Assembly (NCBI GenBank): GCA_024711125.1
Contig: JANJTM010000040.1
Location: 1 to 34,308, forward strand
Length of the DNA: 34,308 nucleotides
Direction of reading: 5' to 3'
Source of the DNA: Rhodothermales bacterium
GTDB taxonomy: Bacteria > Bacteroidota > Rhodothermia > Rhodothermales > UBA10348
Below are positions 16,836 to 25,602 of this stretch, piece after piece; positions within the stretch are counted from its first letter, which is position 1; each line of letters opens with the position of its first letter. Position numbers and translations under genes: made by a program. The notes under the pieces were generated by a model that saw nothing but the letters and a program-made list of their open reading frames with translations, had not been told where the DNA came from and did no database searches.

Positions 16836-17483
16836 CTAGCGCGTCGTTCCCGGTCGCCAGGCCAACGCGGCCGCCGGGTACCCGGACGCGGGATCGGGGA
16901 TCACGCGGACGGACAGGTCGTCCGACACGTCGAAATCGAGCAGGTGGGCTCCCACGTACGCGTCGAGAACCGAGAGCGCCCACGCCACGCCGGTGGCCAG
17001 GATCGCGAGGTCCCGGTTGCGCCGGTGGGTGTCCCGCTGCCGCTTGAGCACGGCGGCCGAGACCGGACCGATGCGCGCGGCGACCTCGTCGTAGGCGCCC
17101 TCCAGGTCGGCCCACGGGTTCTCGGGCTGCTGGCCGCGGTCGACGAGCTCCTGCCAGGCCTTGTACCGGTACGCCCGACGGTAATCCACGTACGATCCGT
17201 GGGTGTACGCCGCCGCTACCGCCAGACCTCCGAGGGCGCCGTAGACGAACGGAAGACGCCCGTAGCGCTTCGTGTACACGTGTCCCCATCCCGGCACTGC
17301 CGCAGCCCGCCAGAGGGCTCCCCGTGGCGAGGGGCCGGGTGGCCGAAGCGTGTCGCCGGGGGACGAGGGCCGGGTATCGCGAAGGAGCGTATCCGCCGCG
17401 ACGGGACGCGGCTCGACCTGCCGCGCCCGGCTCGCCGGCGCAACGGCCAGCAGCAGGAGGGCGACGGGCAGCACGCGCCGCAT
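16836..17483 (-). CDS. DUF5683 membrane protein
   Basis: 215 residues. The start ATG at 17483 overlaps the parB stop (TGATG); longer in-frame starts lie inside parB. A signal peptide or first helix (MRRVLPVALLLLAVAPASRA) is followed by a proline-rich linker and the DUF5683 domain: ALWRAAAVPGWGHVYTKRYG, then a helix VYGALGGLAVAAAYT, a charged middle, and a second helix LAILATGVAWALSVLDAYVGAHL. Known: this family is typical of Bacteroidota and often sits behind parAB near dapB and lepB. Function is unknown. Confidence 0.85.
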   Translation of the reverse strand: MRRVLPVALLLLAVAPASRARQVEPRPVAADTLLRDTRPSSPGDTLRPPGPSPRGALWRAAAVPGWGHVYTKRYGRLPFVYGALGGLAVAAAYTHGSYVDYRRAYRYKAWQELVDRGQQPENPWADLEGAYDEVAARIGPVSAAVLKRQRDTHRRNRDLAILATGVAWALSVLDAYVGAHLLDFDVSDDLSVRVIPDPASGYPAAALAWRPGTTR

Positions 17484-18433
17484 CAGGTGGAGAGCAGTTC
17501 GATCAGGCGGTCGAGGTCGTCGTTCGAGTAGTAGGCCACCTCGATGCGACCCCCGTCTCCGCTGGCGTGGGGGCGGATGGCCACCTTGGTGCCCAGCCGG
17601 GCCCGCAACCGGTCGGTCAGGGTCTGAAGGGCCAGCCGGTCGCGCAGCGGGAGGGTAACCGTCTCTTCCACGGGCCGGGCGACGTCTGCGAGCGGAAGGT
17701 AGCGGGACCGGTGCCACTCGCGCACGAGATCCTCGACGGCGCGCACGGAAAGACCGTCGGTGACGATGCGGGCGAGCAGTTTTCTCTGGGTGCGTTCGTC
17801 ATCGACCGGGATCAGCGCCCGAGCGTGCCCCACCGACAGCGTGCCGTCGCGCAGCGCCGCCTGGATCGGGGCGGGCAGCTTGAGCAGTCTCAGGAAGTTG
17901 GCCACCGTGGCCCGGTTCTTCCCGACCTTGTCGGCCACCAGTTCCTGGGTGAGTGCGCACTCGTCGATCAGCCGCTGGTACCCGATGGCGACCTCGATCG
18001 GGTTGAGTTCGGCGCGCTGGACGTTCTCGACGAGCGCCATCTCGAGCATCGCCTCGGTGTCGGCCTCCCGCACGTAGGCGGGCACGGTGGCGAGTCCCGC
18101 CCGCCGGGACGCACGCACGCGGCGTTCACCCGAGATGATCTGGTACCGGCCGCCGTCCACGGCGCGCACGGTGATGGGCTGGATGATGCCGAGCTGCCGG
18201 ATCGACGCGGCCAGTTCCTCCAGTTCGACCTCGTCGAACGCCTGGCGGGGCTGGTACGGGTTCGGATCGACCAGTTCGATGTCGATGTCGGCGACGCGGC
18301 CCACCTTCAGGCGGTCTCCGAATTCGTACCGGGGGGTCGGATGGAAACCTCCGGCCGGCGATTCCTCCTGCCGTCCGTCGGCCGGGAGCAGGGCCCCAAG
18401 GCCCCTTCCGAGCGCCGATTTTCCCTTGGTCAT
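17483..18433 (-). CDS. parB: Chromosome partitioning protein ParB
   Basis: 316 residues from MTKGKSALGRGLGALLP, the usual N-terminus; an ATG 27 bp upstream (18460) would overlap parA. ParB spreads as a CTP-dependent clamp from parS sites and works with ParA to segregate origins. Visible: the nuclease-like CTP-binding domain with DPNPYQPRQAF and GERRVRASRRAGL (the GERRxRA box), a helix-turn-helix with QELVADKVGKNRATVANFLRL and GTLSVGHARALI, and a C-terminal dimerisation segment ending VAYYSNDDLDRLIELL. Start follows the parA stop by four bases. No parS consensus (TGTTTCACGTGAAACA) was seen in the window. Confidence 0.95.
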   Translation of the reverse strand: MTKGKSALGRGLGALLPADGRQEESPAGGFHPTPRYEFGDRLKVGRVADIDIELVDPNPYQPRQAFDEVELEELAASIRQLGIIQPITVRAVDGGRYQIISGERRVRASRRAGLATVPAYVREADTEAMLEMALVENVQRAELNPIEVAIGYQRLIDECALTQELVADKVGKNRATVANFLRLLKLPAPIQAALRDGTLSVGHARALIPVDDERTQRKLLARIVTDGLSVRAVEDLVREWHRSRYLPLADVARPVEETVTLPLRDRLALQTLTDRLRARLGTKVAIRPHASGDGGRIEVAYYSNDDLDRLIELLST

Positions 18434-18437
18434 GGCG

Positions 18438-19271
18438 TCAGGAGTGTCCGTGGCCTGCACCGTCGCCGCCGATGGACGCCGTGGCCGGCGCCGGCAGGTC
18501 GGGTCGGCCCATGCTGCGTGCGATCACCTCGCGCGCCAGGGCGATGTAGTTGCGCGAACCGATGGACGTCGCGTCGTAGAGCAGGACCGGCTTGCCGAAA
18601 CTCGGGGCCTCGGAAAGCCGCACGTTCCGCTGTACGATCGTCTGGAACACCTTGTCTCCGAAATACTTGCGCAGTTCTCCGGCGACCTGGTTCGCCAGCC
18701 TGAGGCGCACGTCGAACATGGTCACCAGCACGCCCTCGATCTCGAGCTCGGGGTTGAGGTGCTGGCGCACGAGCTTGATCGTGTTCAGCAACTGGCCCAA
18801 CCCTTCCAGGGCGAAATACTCCGCCTGTACCGGGATCAGGACCGACGAGGCCGCGGTCAGTGCGTTCAGCGTGAGCAGGCCGAGCGAGGGAGGACAGTCG
18901 ATCACGACGAAGTCGTACCGGTGCTGCACTTCGGCGAGGGCCCGGCGAAGGATACGCTCGCGCTCGGGAATGTCGACCATCTCGATCTCGGCGCCCACGA
19001 GGTTGATATGGCTCGGAGCGAGATCCAGGTACGGCATCTCGGTGGAAAGCACGACGTCGGCCAGCGGCTGGCTGCCGATGAGCACCTCGTAGGTCGACGA
19101 GGCGACGGTTCGCGCGTCGATGCCTACGCCGGACGTGCAGTTGGCCTGCGGATCGAAATCGACGAGCAGCGTGGGATGCTCCACGGCCGCCAGCGACGTG
19201 GCCAGGTTGACCGCCGTCGTGGTCTTTCCGACCCCGCCTTTCTGGTTCGCGACCGCGATGACCTTCCCCAT
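18438..19271 (-). CDS. parA: Chromosome partitioning ATPase ParA
   Basis: 277 residues. A deviant-Walker ATPase that binds DNA nonspecifically when ATP-bound and drives ParB-parS movement. Start is set at [20 protein letters not shown], with KGGVGKTT at 11-18; in-frame codons upstream are arginine-rich and non-coding. Other motifs are [15 protein letters not shown] and the Walker B region [20 protein letters not shown]. The C-terminal tail is glycine- and histidine-rich ([10 protein letters not shown]), a small extension past the usual end. Transcribed from a promoter at about 19354-19385, leader about 75 nt. Confidence 0.96.
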   Translation of the reverse strand: MGKVIAVANQKGGVGKTTTAVNLATSLAAVEHPTLLVDFDPQANCTSGVGIDARTVASSTYEVLIGSQPLADVVLSTEMPYLDLAPSHINLVGAEIEMVDIPERERILRRALAEVQHRYDFVVIDCPPSLGLLTLNALTAASSVLIPVQAEYFALEGLGQLLNTIKLVRQHLNPELEIEGVLVTMFDVRLRLANQVAGELRKYFGDKVFQTIVQRNVRLSEAPSFGKPVLLYDATSIGSRNYIALAREVIARSMGRPDLPAPATASIGGDGAGHGHS

Positions 19272-19353
19272 GCTCTGCCGTCCGTGGTTCCGGGAGTTCC
19301 TCGAAGCGGTCAAGGCACGTTCGTGTGCACGGTGCGTTCCCGCCGGGAGGGTC

Positions 19354-19385
19354 GAAAGGTAGGGATTCCGTACCCCGGTGACCAC
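19354..19385 (-). promoter_or_regulatory. Candidate parA promoter
   Basis: On the minus strand: GTG (19385-19383), 21 bases, then TACCTTTC (19361-19354), seven of eight positions of TAnnTTTG. Predicted start near 19348. Confidence 0.5.
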
Positions 19386-19402
19386 CGGACCGCGGGAGGC
19401 CG

Positions 19403-19433
19403 CTGCCGGACCCATCCTGCCTTCGTATGTTGG
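19403..19433 (+). promoter_or_regulatory. Candidate promoter of the UvrD-like gene
   Basis: CTG (19403-19405), 20 bases, then TATGTTGG (19426-19433), one mismatch in each box from TTG and TAnnTTTG. Divergent from the parA promoter and about 50 bases before the helicase ATG. Confidence 0.4.
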
Positions 19434-19482
19434 CGGGCCGCGACGCACGGCGCGTCGCGGGTGAAGCCCGTCCCGGCGATCC

Positions 19483-21522
19483 ATGGCGCGTTCGTTCGTC
19501 CTGAAGACCGACCCCTCGGAACAGGCCCGACGGTACCGGATCGACTACGCCGCCGCGCTGAACCCGCAGCAGCAGGCGGTGGTGACCGCTCCGGGCGGTC
19601 CCGTGCTGGTGGTGGCGGGTGCGGGAACGGGCAAGACGCGCACGCTCGTCTACCGCGTGGCCTGGCTGATCGAGACCGGGTTCGCGCCCGAATCGATCGT
19701 TCTGCTCACCTTCACGCGGCGCGCGGCACGCGAGATGCTCGGCCGCGCTTCGGGTCTGTTGGACGGTCGGTGCGACCGGGTGCGCGGCGGCACGTTTCAC
19801 GCGGTCTGCGTGGGTATCCTGCGCCGATTCGCCGTGCGCCTCGGGTTTCCCCAGCGGTTCACGATTCTCGACGCGTCGGATGCCGCCGACGTGATCGACG
19901 TGATCCGCGGCGGCATGGACCTGCCGAAGAAGGAGCGCTTCCCGCGCAAGAAGACGATCCAGGCCATCCTGTCGGCGGCGGTGAACCAGGGCGCGCCGAT
20001 CGCCGATGTGCTCGAGACCCGCTACCCGCAGTTCGCGGCGTTCGAGCGGGAACTGGTCGAGATCGCGGGTCGCTACGAACAGGCCAAGCGCGGCCAGGGC
20101 ATGATGGACTACGACGACCTGCTGGTCCGCACGCTCGAGCTCTTCCGCGCGCACGACGACGTGCGGCGCATCGTGGCCGGGGAGAACCGGCACGTGCTCG
20201 TGGACGAGTACCAGGACACGAACCGCCTGCAGGCCGCGCTCGTGAAAGCCTTCGCCTCGGAGCACGGCAACGTCATGGCCGTGGGCGACGACGCGCAGGG
20301 CATCTACCGCTTTCGCGGGGCCGATTTCCGCAACATCTTTGCCTATCCGGAGGAGTTTCCGGGTACCCGCGTCCTGAAGCTCGAGCACAATTACCGGTCC
20401 AGCCAGCGCATCCTCGACCTTGCGAACCACGTGATCGGTCAGGCGCGCCACCGGTTCGACAAGGCGCTGTTCACCGAACGAACGGGTGGGGACCTTCCGG
20501 CGATCGTGCAGGCCCCGGACGAGCGCTTCGAGAGCCGGTTCGTGTGCCAGATGGTGCTCGACCTGCGGGAACAGGGCATCCCGCTCCGGGACATGGCGGT
20601 CCTCTTCCGCGCGGCGCACAACTCGTACGACCTCGAGACCGAGCTGAACCGGCGCGGCATCCCGTTCGTCAAGTACGGCGGGCTCAAGCTGGCCGAAGCG
20701 GCGCACGTCAAGGACGTGGTGTCCCACCTGCGCGTGCTGGACAACCCCCGCGACGCGGTGGCGTGGAACCGGGTGCTCCAGATGATCGAGGGCATCGGGC
20801 CGCGCACGGCCTCCCAGGTCGTGGACTGGATCCTGGAAGCCTCGGGGGAATCGCTCGTGCTGCCCGAGAGGCCATTTTCGCCCCGGTACGCCGAGGCCCT
20901 CGCTGCGCTCTTCGAGATGCTGCGCCGGGCCGGCGTGCCGGGCACGCCGCTGTCGGTGCAGGTCGACGCCGTGCTCGCGTACTACGAACCGGTGCTCAGG
21001 CGGCTCTACTACGAGGACTGGGAGAAGCGGAAACAGGATCTGGAGCAGCTGGCCGGACTCGTCGGCTCGTACGCCGACCGCGCCGGACTCCTCGAGGCGC
21101 TGGCCCTCGATCCGATCGAACTCGCCGCCGTGGACGTCGAGCCGCTGGACGACGACGAGGCTCCGCTCGTATTGTCGACCATTCACTCGGCCAAGGGGCT
21201 CGAATTCAGGGCGGTGTTCCTGATCCACGCGATGGAAGGGGTGCTGCCGTCTGCCTACGCGGTCTCGGACGACGACGCCTTGGACGAGGAGTTGCGCCTG
21301 CTGTACGTTGCGGTCACGCGCGCCGCGGATCACCTCTTCGTCTCCTGGCCGATGGTCCAGTACCAACGCTTCGAGGGTCCCTATCTCACCGAACCGAGCC
21401 GGTTTCTCGGTTCCGTCCCCCAGGGCCTGCTCGAGCCGTGGTCGCTCGTCGAGGAGACGCCGAAGGCTCCCTGGACCGGGCCCCTGCTTCCCGCCCCGGA
21501 CGAACCGGAGAACCGGGAATGA
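19483..21522 (+). CDS. UvrD/PcrA/Rep family ATP-dependent DNA helicase
   Basis: 679 residues, superfamily 1A 3'-5' helicase. Q motif NPQQQAVV (27-34), Walker A GAGTGKT (46-52), motif Ia [10 protein letters not shown], Walker B DEYQD (241-245, [11 protein letters not shown]), motif [17 protein letters not shown], motif [10 protein letters not shown], motif [17 protein letters not shown] and motif [11 protein letters not shown]. All are intact. It is somewhat shorter than E. coli UvrD (720). The short C-terminal tail after motif VI lacks an obvious Tudor-like UvrB/RNAP-interaction domain, so the repair role may differ. Stop overlaps the following acetyltransferase start (ATGA). Confidence 0.93.
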   Translation: MARSFVLKTDPSEQARRYRIDYAAALNPQQQAVVTAPGGPVLVVAGAGTGKTRTLVYRVAWLIETGFAPESIVLLTFTRRAAREMLGRASGLLDGRCDRVRGGTFHAVCVGILRRFAVRLGFPQRFTILDASDAADVIDVIRGGMDLPKKERFPRKKTIQAILSAAVNQGAPIADVLETRYPQFAAFERELVEIAGRYEQAKRGQGMMDYDDLLVRTLELFRAHDDVRRIVAGENRHVLVDEYQDTNRLQAALVKAFASEHGNVMAVGDDAQGIYRFRGADFRNIFAYPEEFPGTRVLKLEHNYRSSQRILDLANHVIGQARHRFDKALFTERTGGDLPAIVQAPDERFESRFVCQMVLDLREQGIPLRDMAVLFRAAHNSYDLETELNRRGIPFVKYGGLKLAEAAHVKDVVSHLRVLDNPRDAVAWNRVLQMIEGIGPRTASQVVDWILEASGESLVLPERPFSPRYAEALAALFEMLRRAGVPGTPLSVQVDAVLAYYEPVLRRLYYEDWEKRKQDLEQLAGLVGSYADRAGLLEALALDPIELAAVDVEPLDDDEAPLVLSTIHSAKGLEFRAVFLIHAMEGVLPSAYAVSDDDALDEELRLLYVAVTRAADHLFVSWPMVQYQRFEGPYLTEPSRFLGSVPQGLLEPWSLVEETPKAPWTGPLLPAPDEPENRE

Positions 21523-21965
21523 GCGGACGACTGCCGCCCGGCCTGGCGATTCGGGCCGTCGGACTCGACGAGCTGGACGCGGTGCGGGCGATGAACCGCG
21601 AGATATTCGGCGAGGAACGCATCATCAACACCTTCGAACGGCAGGACCTGCTGATCCTGCTGGCCGAAGCGGACGCCGGGCCCGTCGGGTTCAAGATCGG
21701 CTACCGGGAGAACCGGTTCGTCTACTACAGCGCCAAAGGGGCCGTCCTGCCCGCCTTCCGACGATCGGGGGTCGCGCTGGCCATGATGGCCGACATGATG
21801 GGCCGTGCGCGGGTCGCGGGCTATCGCCGGTTCGCGTTCGACACGTTCCCGAATCGCCACCCGGGGATGACGGTGATGGCGTTGCGTGAAGGATTCCGCG
21901 TGGTGCAGGCGGATTACAATCCCACGTACCGGGACTACCGCCTTCGATTCGAGATCCGGCTCTGA
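21519..21965 (+). CDS. GNAT family N-acetyltransferase
   Basis: 148 residues, one GNAT domain. The start overlaps the helicase stop in ATGA, implying translational coupling. N-terminal LAIRAVGLDELDAVRAMNREIFGEE, a central beta hairpin AGPVGFKIGYRENRFVYY, then the acyl-CoA pyrophosphate-binding region AVLPAFRRSGVALAMMADMM, which matches the family Q/RxxGxG/A pattern loosely. The C-terminal half has TVMALREGFRVVQADYNPTY. Substrate unknown; the link to the helicase may only be transcriptional. Confidence 0.85.
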   Translation: MSGRLPPGLAIRAVGLDELDAVRAMNREIFGEERIINTFERQDLLILLAEADAGPVGFKIGYRENRFVYYSAKGAVLPAFRRSGVALAMMADMMGRARVAGYRRFAFDTFPNRHPGMTVMALREGFRVVQADYNPTYRDYRLRFEIRL

Positions 21966-21975
21966 TCGGTCGGAA

Positions 21976-22134
21976 TCAGAACAGGGCGTAGATGAACGGC
22001 GCGAGGGCCGAACCCTGCATGGCGACGATCAGCAGGCTCAGCAGGACGAGCACGGCCACGATCGGTGCCAGCCAGAACTTCTTGCGCACCTTGAGAAACT
22101 GCCAGAACTCGATGAGGATGCGACCCTTGCCCAT
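21976..22134 (-). CDS. DUF5989 small membrane protein
   Basis: 52 residues, a very short gene. The N-terminus MGKGRILIEFWQFLKVRKKF is followed by one transmembrane helix (WLAPIVAVLVLLSLLIVAM, about 21-39) and the tail QGSALAPFIYALF. This matches my memory of the DUF5989 pattern (ELWQFLKERKKFWLLPI, then QGSAxAPFIYTLF). Known: the family often accompanies SxtJ-like proteins and carbamoyltransferases in surface-polysaccharide clusters; here it is alone. ATG at 22134, with GC-rich, promoter-less sequence upstream. Function unknown. Confidence 0.85.
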   Translation of the reverse strand: MGKGRILIEFWQFLKVRKKFWLAPIVAVLVLLSLLIVAMQGSALAPFIYALF

Positions 22135-22302
22135 GGCGACGTCTCGAAGCGGATGGGGCTGTCACCCGGAACGGGCTCCGCGGGTTCCGGTCAGCCCGGT
22201 CCCGGCCCGTCGAATCCTCGGCCCGGGCCGTGCCGGGCGCGCAACCGCGGCAGGCGAGCGGCGTATCGGAACGGTCAGGTCATCCGTAAGCGCAGGCAAG
22301 CC

Positions 22303-23538
22303 GTGCATTTCTTCTTCGAGTTCTCGGAATCGGTGCGCATCGCCCTGCGCGCGATCGGCGTCAACAAGATGCGGGCGGTCCTCACCACGCTGGGCATCAT
22401 CATCGGCATCCTGTCGGTGACGACGATGGCGACGGTCGTGAACGGCATCGAGAACCAGTTCGAGCAGGACATGGCGTCCCTCGGGGCCGACGTGGTCTAC
22501 ATCGAGCGGTGGCCATGGGTTGGCGGCCCGGGGTTCAAGTGGTGGGAGTACATCAACCGGCCGCAGATTTCCGAGGACCTGGCAGACGTTGTGGTCAAGC
22601 GCTCGGCGCATGCCCTCGCCGCTTCGGCGGTGGTGCGCACGAACCGGCCGCTCAAGTCGGACGAGGGATCGATCGCCGGGCTGACGGTCAACGGAGTCAC
22701 GGCGTCGTACGCCAACGTCTTCACGGTGGACATCGACGACGGTACGTTCCTTTCGGAGATGGATGAGCGCACGGCGAGACGCGTGGTCGTGCTGGGAGCC
22801 GCGGTGGCGGAAGAACTCTTCCCGGTCGGCCGCGCGGTCGGCAAGAGCGTGCGCATCGGCGGCGGCCGGTACCGGGTCGTCGGAGTCACCACGAAAAAGG
22901 GCCAGGGGGCCGACGGACCGACGTCGAGCGACTACGCGGTGACGATTCCGTTCAGCGCCTTCAAGGCGGAATTCGGCACCCGCTGGCGCGACATTTCGGT
23001 CCAGGTCCGGTTGGCCGACATCACGCGGGTCGAGGAAGCCAAGGACGAGATCACGGGCATCCTGCGTGCCGCGCGCGGGCTCGAGGCCGACGAAGCCGAC
23101 GACTTCGAGATCAACGAGCAGGCCAGCGTTCGTGAGCAGATCGCACCCATCAAGGCGGCGATCTACTCCATCGGGATCGGCCTCACGGCGTTGTCGCTGC
23201 TCGTCGGCGGCATCGGCGTGATGAACATCATGTTCGTGTCGGTGAAGGAACGTACCCGGGAAATCGGCATCCGCAAGGCGGTCGGCGCGCGCAAGCGTGC
23301 CATCCTCATGCAGTTCCTGGTGGAGGCGGTTTCGGTCAGCCTGCTCGGCGGCCTGATCGGCATCCTGCTCTCGATCCCGATAACGCTGCTGGTGCGGACG
23401 GTCTTCCCGGCCGTGCTCGGCCCGGGCACCGTCATGATCGCGTTCGGGATCTGTTTCGCGATCGGCACCGGTTTCGGGCTGGCGCCGGCCTGGAGCGCGG
23501 CGAAGTCAGAGCCGATCGACGCCCTGCGGTACGAGTAG
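22303..23538 (+). CDS. MacB/FtsX-type ABC transporter permease
   Basis: 411 residues from a GTG at 22303; in-frame sequence upstream is arginine- and proline-rich and rejected. First transmembrane helix at about 24-45 (RAVLTTLGIIIGILSVTTMATVV). A large periplasmic MacB-PCD domain of roughly 230 residues follows. The C-terminal FtsX domain has three helices: SIGIGLTALSLLVGGIGVMN, FLVEAVSVSLLGGLIGIL and VMIAFGICFAIGTGFGLAPAW. The cytoplasmic signature ERTREIGIRKAVGARKRAIL contacts the ATPase. It ends PIDALRYE. Known: such permeases pair with a MacB-like ATPase to move substrates by mechanotransmission. No ATPase gene is adjacent. Its tandem paralogue follows 56 bp later, so the two may form a heterodimer. 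Confidence 0.9.
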   Translation: MHFFFEFSESVRIALRAIGVNKMRAVLTTLGIIIGILSVTTMATVVNGIENQFEQDMASLGADVVYIERWPWVGGPGFKWWEYINRPQISEDLADVVVKRSAHALAASAVVRTNRPLKSDEGSIAGLTVNGVTASYANVFTVDIDDGTFLSEMDERTARRVVVLGAAVAEELFPVGRAVGKSVRIGGGRYRVVGVTTKKGQGADGPTSSDYAVTIPFSAFKAEFGTRWRDISVQVRLADITRVEEAKDEITGILRAARGLEADEADDFEINEQASVREQIAPIKAAIYSIGIGLTALSLLVGGIGVMNIMFVSVKERTREIGIRKAVGARKRAILMQFLVEAVSVSLLGGLIGILLSIPITLLVRTVFPAVLGPGTVMIAFGICFAIGTGFGLAPAWSAAKSEPIDALRYE

Positions 23539-23594
23539 TCCCCGATTTCCGGTCGTTCACGTCATCCTCCCTTCGGGCACACCCCCAGCGTTCC

Positions 23595-24821
23595 ATGGCA
23601 TTCCTCGAAGCGTTCCGCATGGCGTGGCAGGCCATAACCGGGCACAAGCTGCGTTCGTCGCTGACCCTGCTCGGCATGGTGATCGGCGTGTTCGCGATCA
23701 TCGTGTCGGTGACGGCGGTAAAGGTCATCGACGTCTATTTCAAGGAGAAGCTGGATTTCCTGGGTTCGTCGACCTTCACCCTCTCGCGTCGGCCCATGAT
23801 CCAGATGGGCGACGACCGGGCCAGCCGGAATCGGCCTCCGATCACCATGGAACAGGTGGATCGGCTCGAGGCGATGGTGGGTGACCGCATGACGATCAGC
23901 GTCATGGAGGGGTTCGACCTGGGGGACGTCGAGTATGCCGGGCGAAAGACCGAGCGGAACATCGGGCTGGTCGGTTCGGACGAGAACATGCTCGGCAACT
24001 ACAGCTACGAACTGGCGTCCGGGCGATTCTTCACGGACGCCGACGTGCAGTTCGGACGGCCCGTCACCGTGCTGCCGGAGGGGGTGGCCGAGTTCCTGTT
24101 TCCGAACGAAAACCCGCTCGGCAAACTCGTCCGGTTCAAGAGCCTGCGGCTCGAGGTCGTGGGCGTGACGAAGAACAAGGGCAGTTTCCTGGGATTCAAC
24201 CAGGACAACCGCATCTTCATCCCGGTGACCTACGCGATGACGGTGTATGGTGGCGGGCAGCGCGACATGGGTTCGATCTCGCTCCGCGTCGCGAGTGTCG
24301 AGGCCATACCGGCGGCCATGGAGGAAGTGCAGGGCAGGATGCGGGTCATCCGCAAGGTGGAGCCGGGGGAGGACAACAACTTCGAACTGTCGACGAACGA
24401 GAGCCTCACGCAGATCTTCGAAGCGTTCACCGGGACCCTCACGGCGGGCGGCGCCGGGATCGGGCTCATCGCGCTGCTGGCGGCCGGCATCGGCATCATG
24501 AACATCATGCTCGTGTCGGTGACCGAACGCACGCGGGAAATCGGCGTGCGCAAGTCGGTCGGAGCGCGGCGCAAGGACATCATGCGCCAGTTCCTGCTCG
24601 AGGCGTTCTTCATGTGCCAGCTGGGCGGGATCGTCGGCATCCTGCTGGGGGCGCTGGTGGGAAACCTGACGGCCCTGTATTTCGAGATTTCGGCCGCATT
24701 CCCGGTCGACTGGGCGATCGGAGCGGTGGTCATGGTGACGGTCGTTTCGCTCGTGTTCGGCGGGTACCCGGCGTTCAAGGCGGCGGGCCTGAATCCGATC
24801 GACGCGCTGCGATACGAGTGA
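23595..24821 (+). CDS. MacB/FtsX-type ABC transporter permease (paralogue)
   Basis: 408 residues, same architecture as the preceding gene. N-terminal helix (LRSSLTLLGMVIGVFAIIVSVTAV, about 19-42), periplasmic MacB-PCD domain, three C-terminal helices with the coupling motif ERTREIGVRKSVGARRKDIM, and the same terminal PIDALRYE. The periplasmic domains of the two proteins differ considerably, so this is an old duplication. The middle of the domain (DLGDVEYAGRKTERNIGLVG) has no counterpart I can align easily. The partner ATPase is not in the window. Confidence 0.9.
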   Translation: MAFLEAFRMAWQAITGHKLRSSLTLLGMVIGVFAIIVSVTAVKVIDVYFKEKLDFLGSSTFTLSRRPMIQMGDDRASRNRPPITMEQVDRLEAMVGDRMTISVMEGFDLGDVEYAGRKTERNIGLVGSDENMLGNYSYELASGRFFTDADVQFGRPVTVLPEGVAEFLFPNENPLGKLVRFKSLRLEVVGVTKNKGSFLGFNQDNRIFIPVTYAMTVYGGGQRDMGSISLRVASVEAIPAAMEEVQGRMRVIRKVEPGEDNNFELSTNESLTQIFEAFTGTLTAGGAGIGLIALLAAGIGIMNIMLVSVTERTREIGVRKSVGARRKDIMRQFLLEAFFMCQLGGIVGILLGALVGNLTALYFEISAAFPVDWAIGAVVMVTVVSLVFGGYPAFKAAGLNPIDALRYE

Positions 24822-24887
24822 GCGGGTCGCGCGCGCTGGCATTTGCGCGCCGATTGTCGGATCATGCGGGCCGAAACGCACACGACC

Positions 24888-25577
24888 ATGTCGGAATCGG
24901 CCAAACAGCGTGTCGGCGACGTCGTCGCCGGATGGGTGGAAGACGGAATGACGGTCGGCCTCGGCACGGGTTCGACGGCGGTCAGGGCCATCGAGGCGTT
25001 GGGTCGACGGGTGCGGGCCGGTGAGTTGGACGTTCGCGGCGTCGCGACCTCGTTCTTCGCCGAGAGGGCGGCGCGCGAGGCGGGCATCCGCCTGGCTACG
25101 CTCGACGAAACGGACGGGATCGATCTCGCTTTCGACGGCGCGGACGAGGTAACCCCGGATCTGACGCTGATAAAGGGTCGGGGCGCGGCGCACGCGCGCG
25201 AGAAGATCGTGGCCGCGGCCTCGAGGCGGTTCGTCGTGCTGGTCGATGCCGGCAAGCTGGTGGATCGCCTCGGCACGGCCTGGCCCGTGCCGGTGGAGGT
25301 GCATCCGATGGCGGTCGCGCCGGTTTCGCGGGCCCTGCGCGCGATGGGAGGGGACCCCGTGCTGCGCCTCGGCGCCCGCAAGGACGGACCGGTCGTGACC
25401 GACCAGGGATTCTGGGTGCTGGACGTCCGGTTCGACGGTATCGACGACCCTGCCGAGATGGACCGCCGCATCAAGATGCTGCCGGGGGTCTTCGACCACG
25501 GCATTTTCGTGGGACTGGCCACCGACGTGCTCGTCGGGCACGAGGACGGGTCGGTGGAACACCGGGCGCGGGCCTGA
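24888..25577 (+). CDS. rpiA: Ribose-5-phosphate isomerase A
   Basis: 229 residues. Interconverts ribose-5-phosphate and ribulose-5-phosphate in the non-oxidative pentose phosphate pathway. Phosphate-binding GTGST is at 26-30. Catalytic residues are Asp83 and Asp86 in DGADE, Lys96 and Glu105 in KGRGAAHAREK, with exactly the spacing of E. coli Asp81, Asp84, Lys94 and Glu103. The ATG at 24888 gives the normal distance to GTGST; an ATG at 24864 would add eight residues and cannot be excluded. It converges on radA with 25 bp between stops. Confidence 0.95.
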   Translation: MSESAKQRVGDVVAGWVEDGMTVGLGTGSTAVRAIEALGRRVRAGELDVRGVATSFFAERAAREAGIRLATLDETDGIDLAFDGADEVTPDLTLIKGRGAAHAREKIVAAASRRFVVLVDAGKLVDRLGTAWPVPVEVHPMAVAPVSRALRAMGGDPVLRLGARKDGPVVTDQGFWVLDVRFDGIDDPAEMDRRIKMLPGVFDHGIFVGLATDVLVGHEDGSVEHRARA

Positions 25578-25602
25578 CGGTCACGACCCGGGCCGGGCGA
25601 CG

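Noticed and set aside
18430-21366. Very long minus-strand open frame opposite the helicase and overlapping parA
   Set aside because: It is antisense to well-supported genes with all family motifs and has biased, non-protein-like composition.
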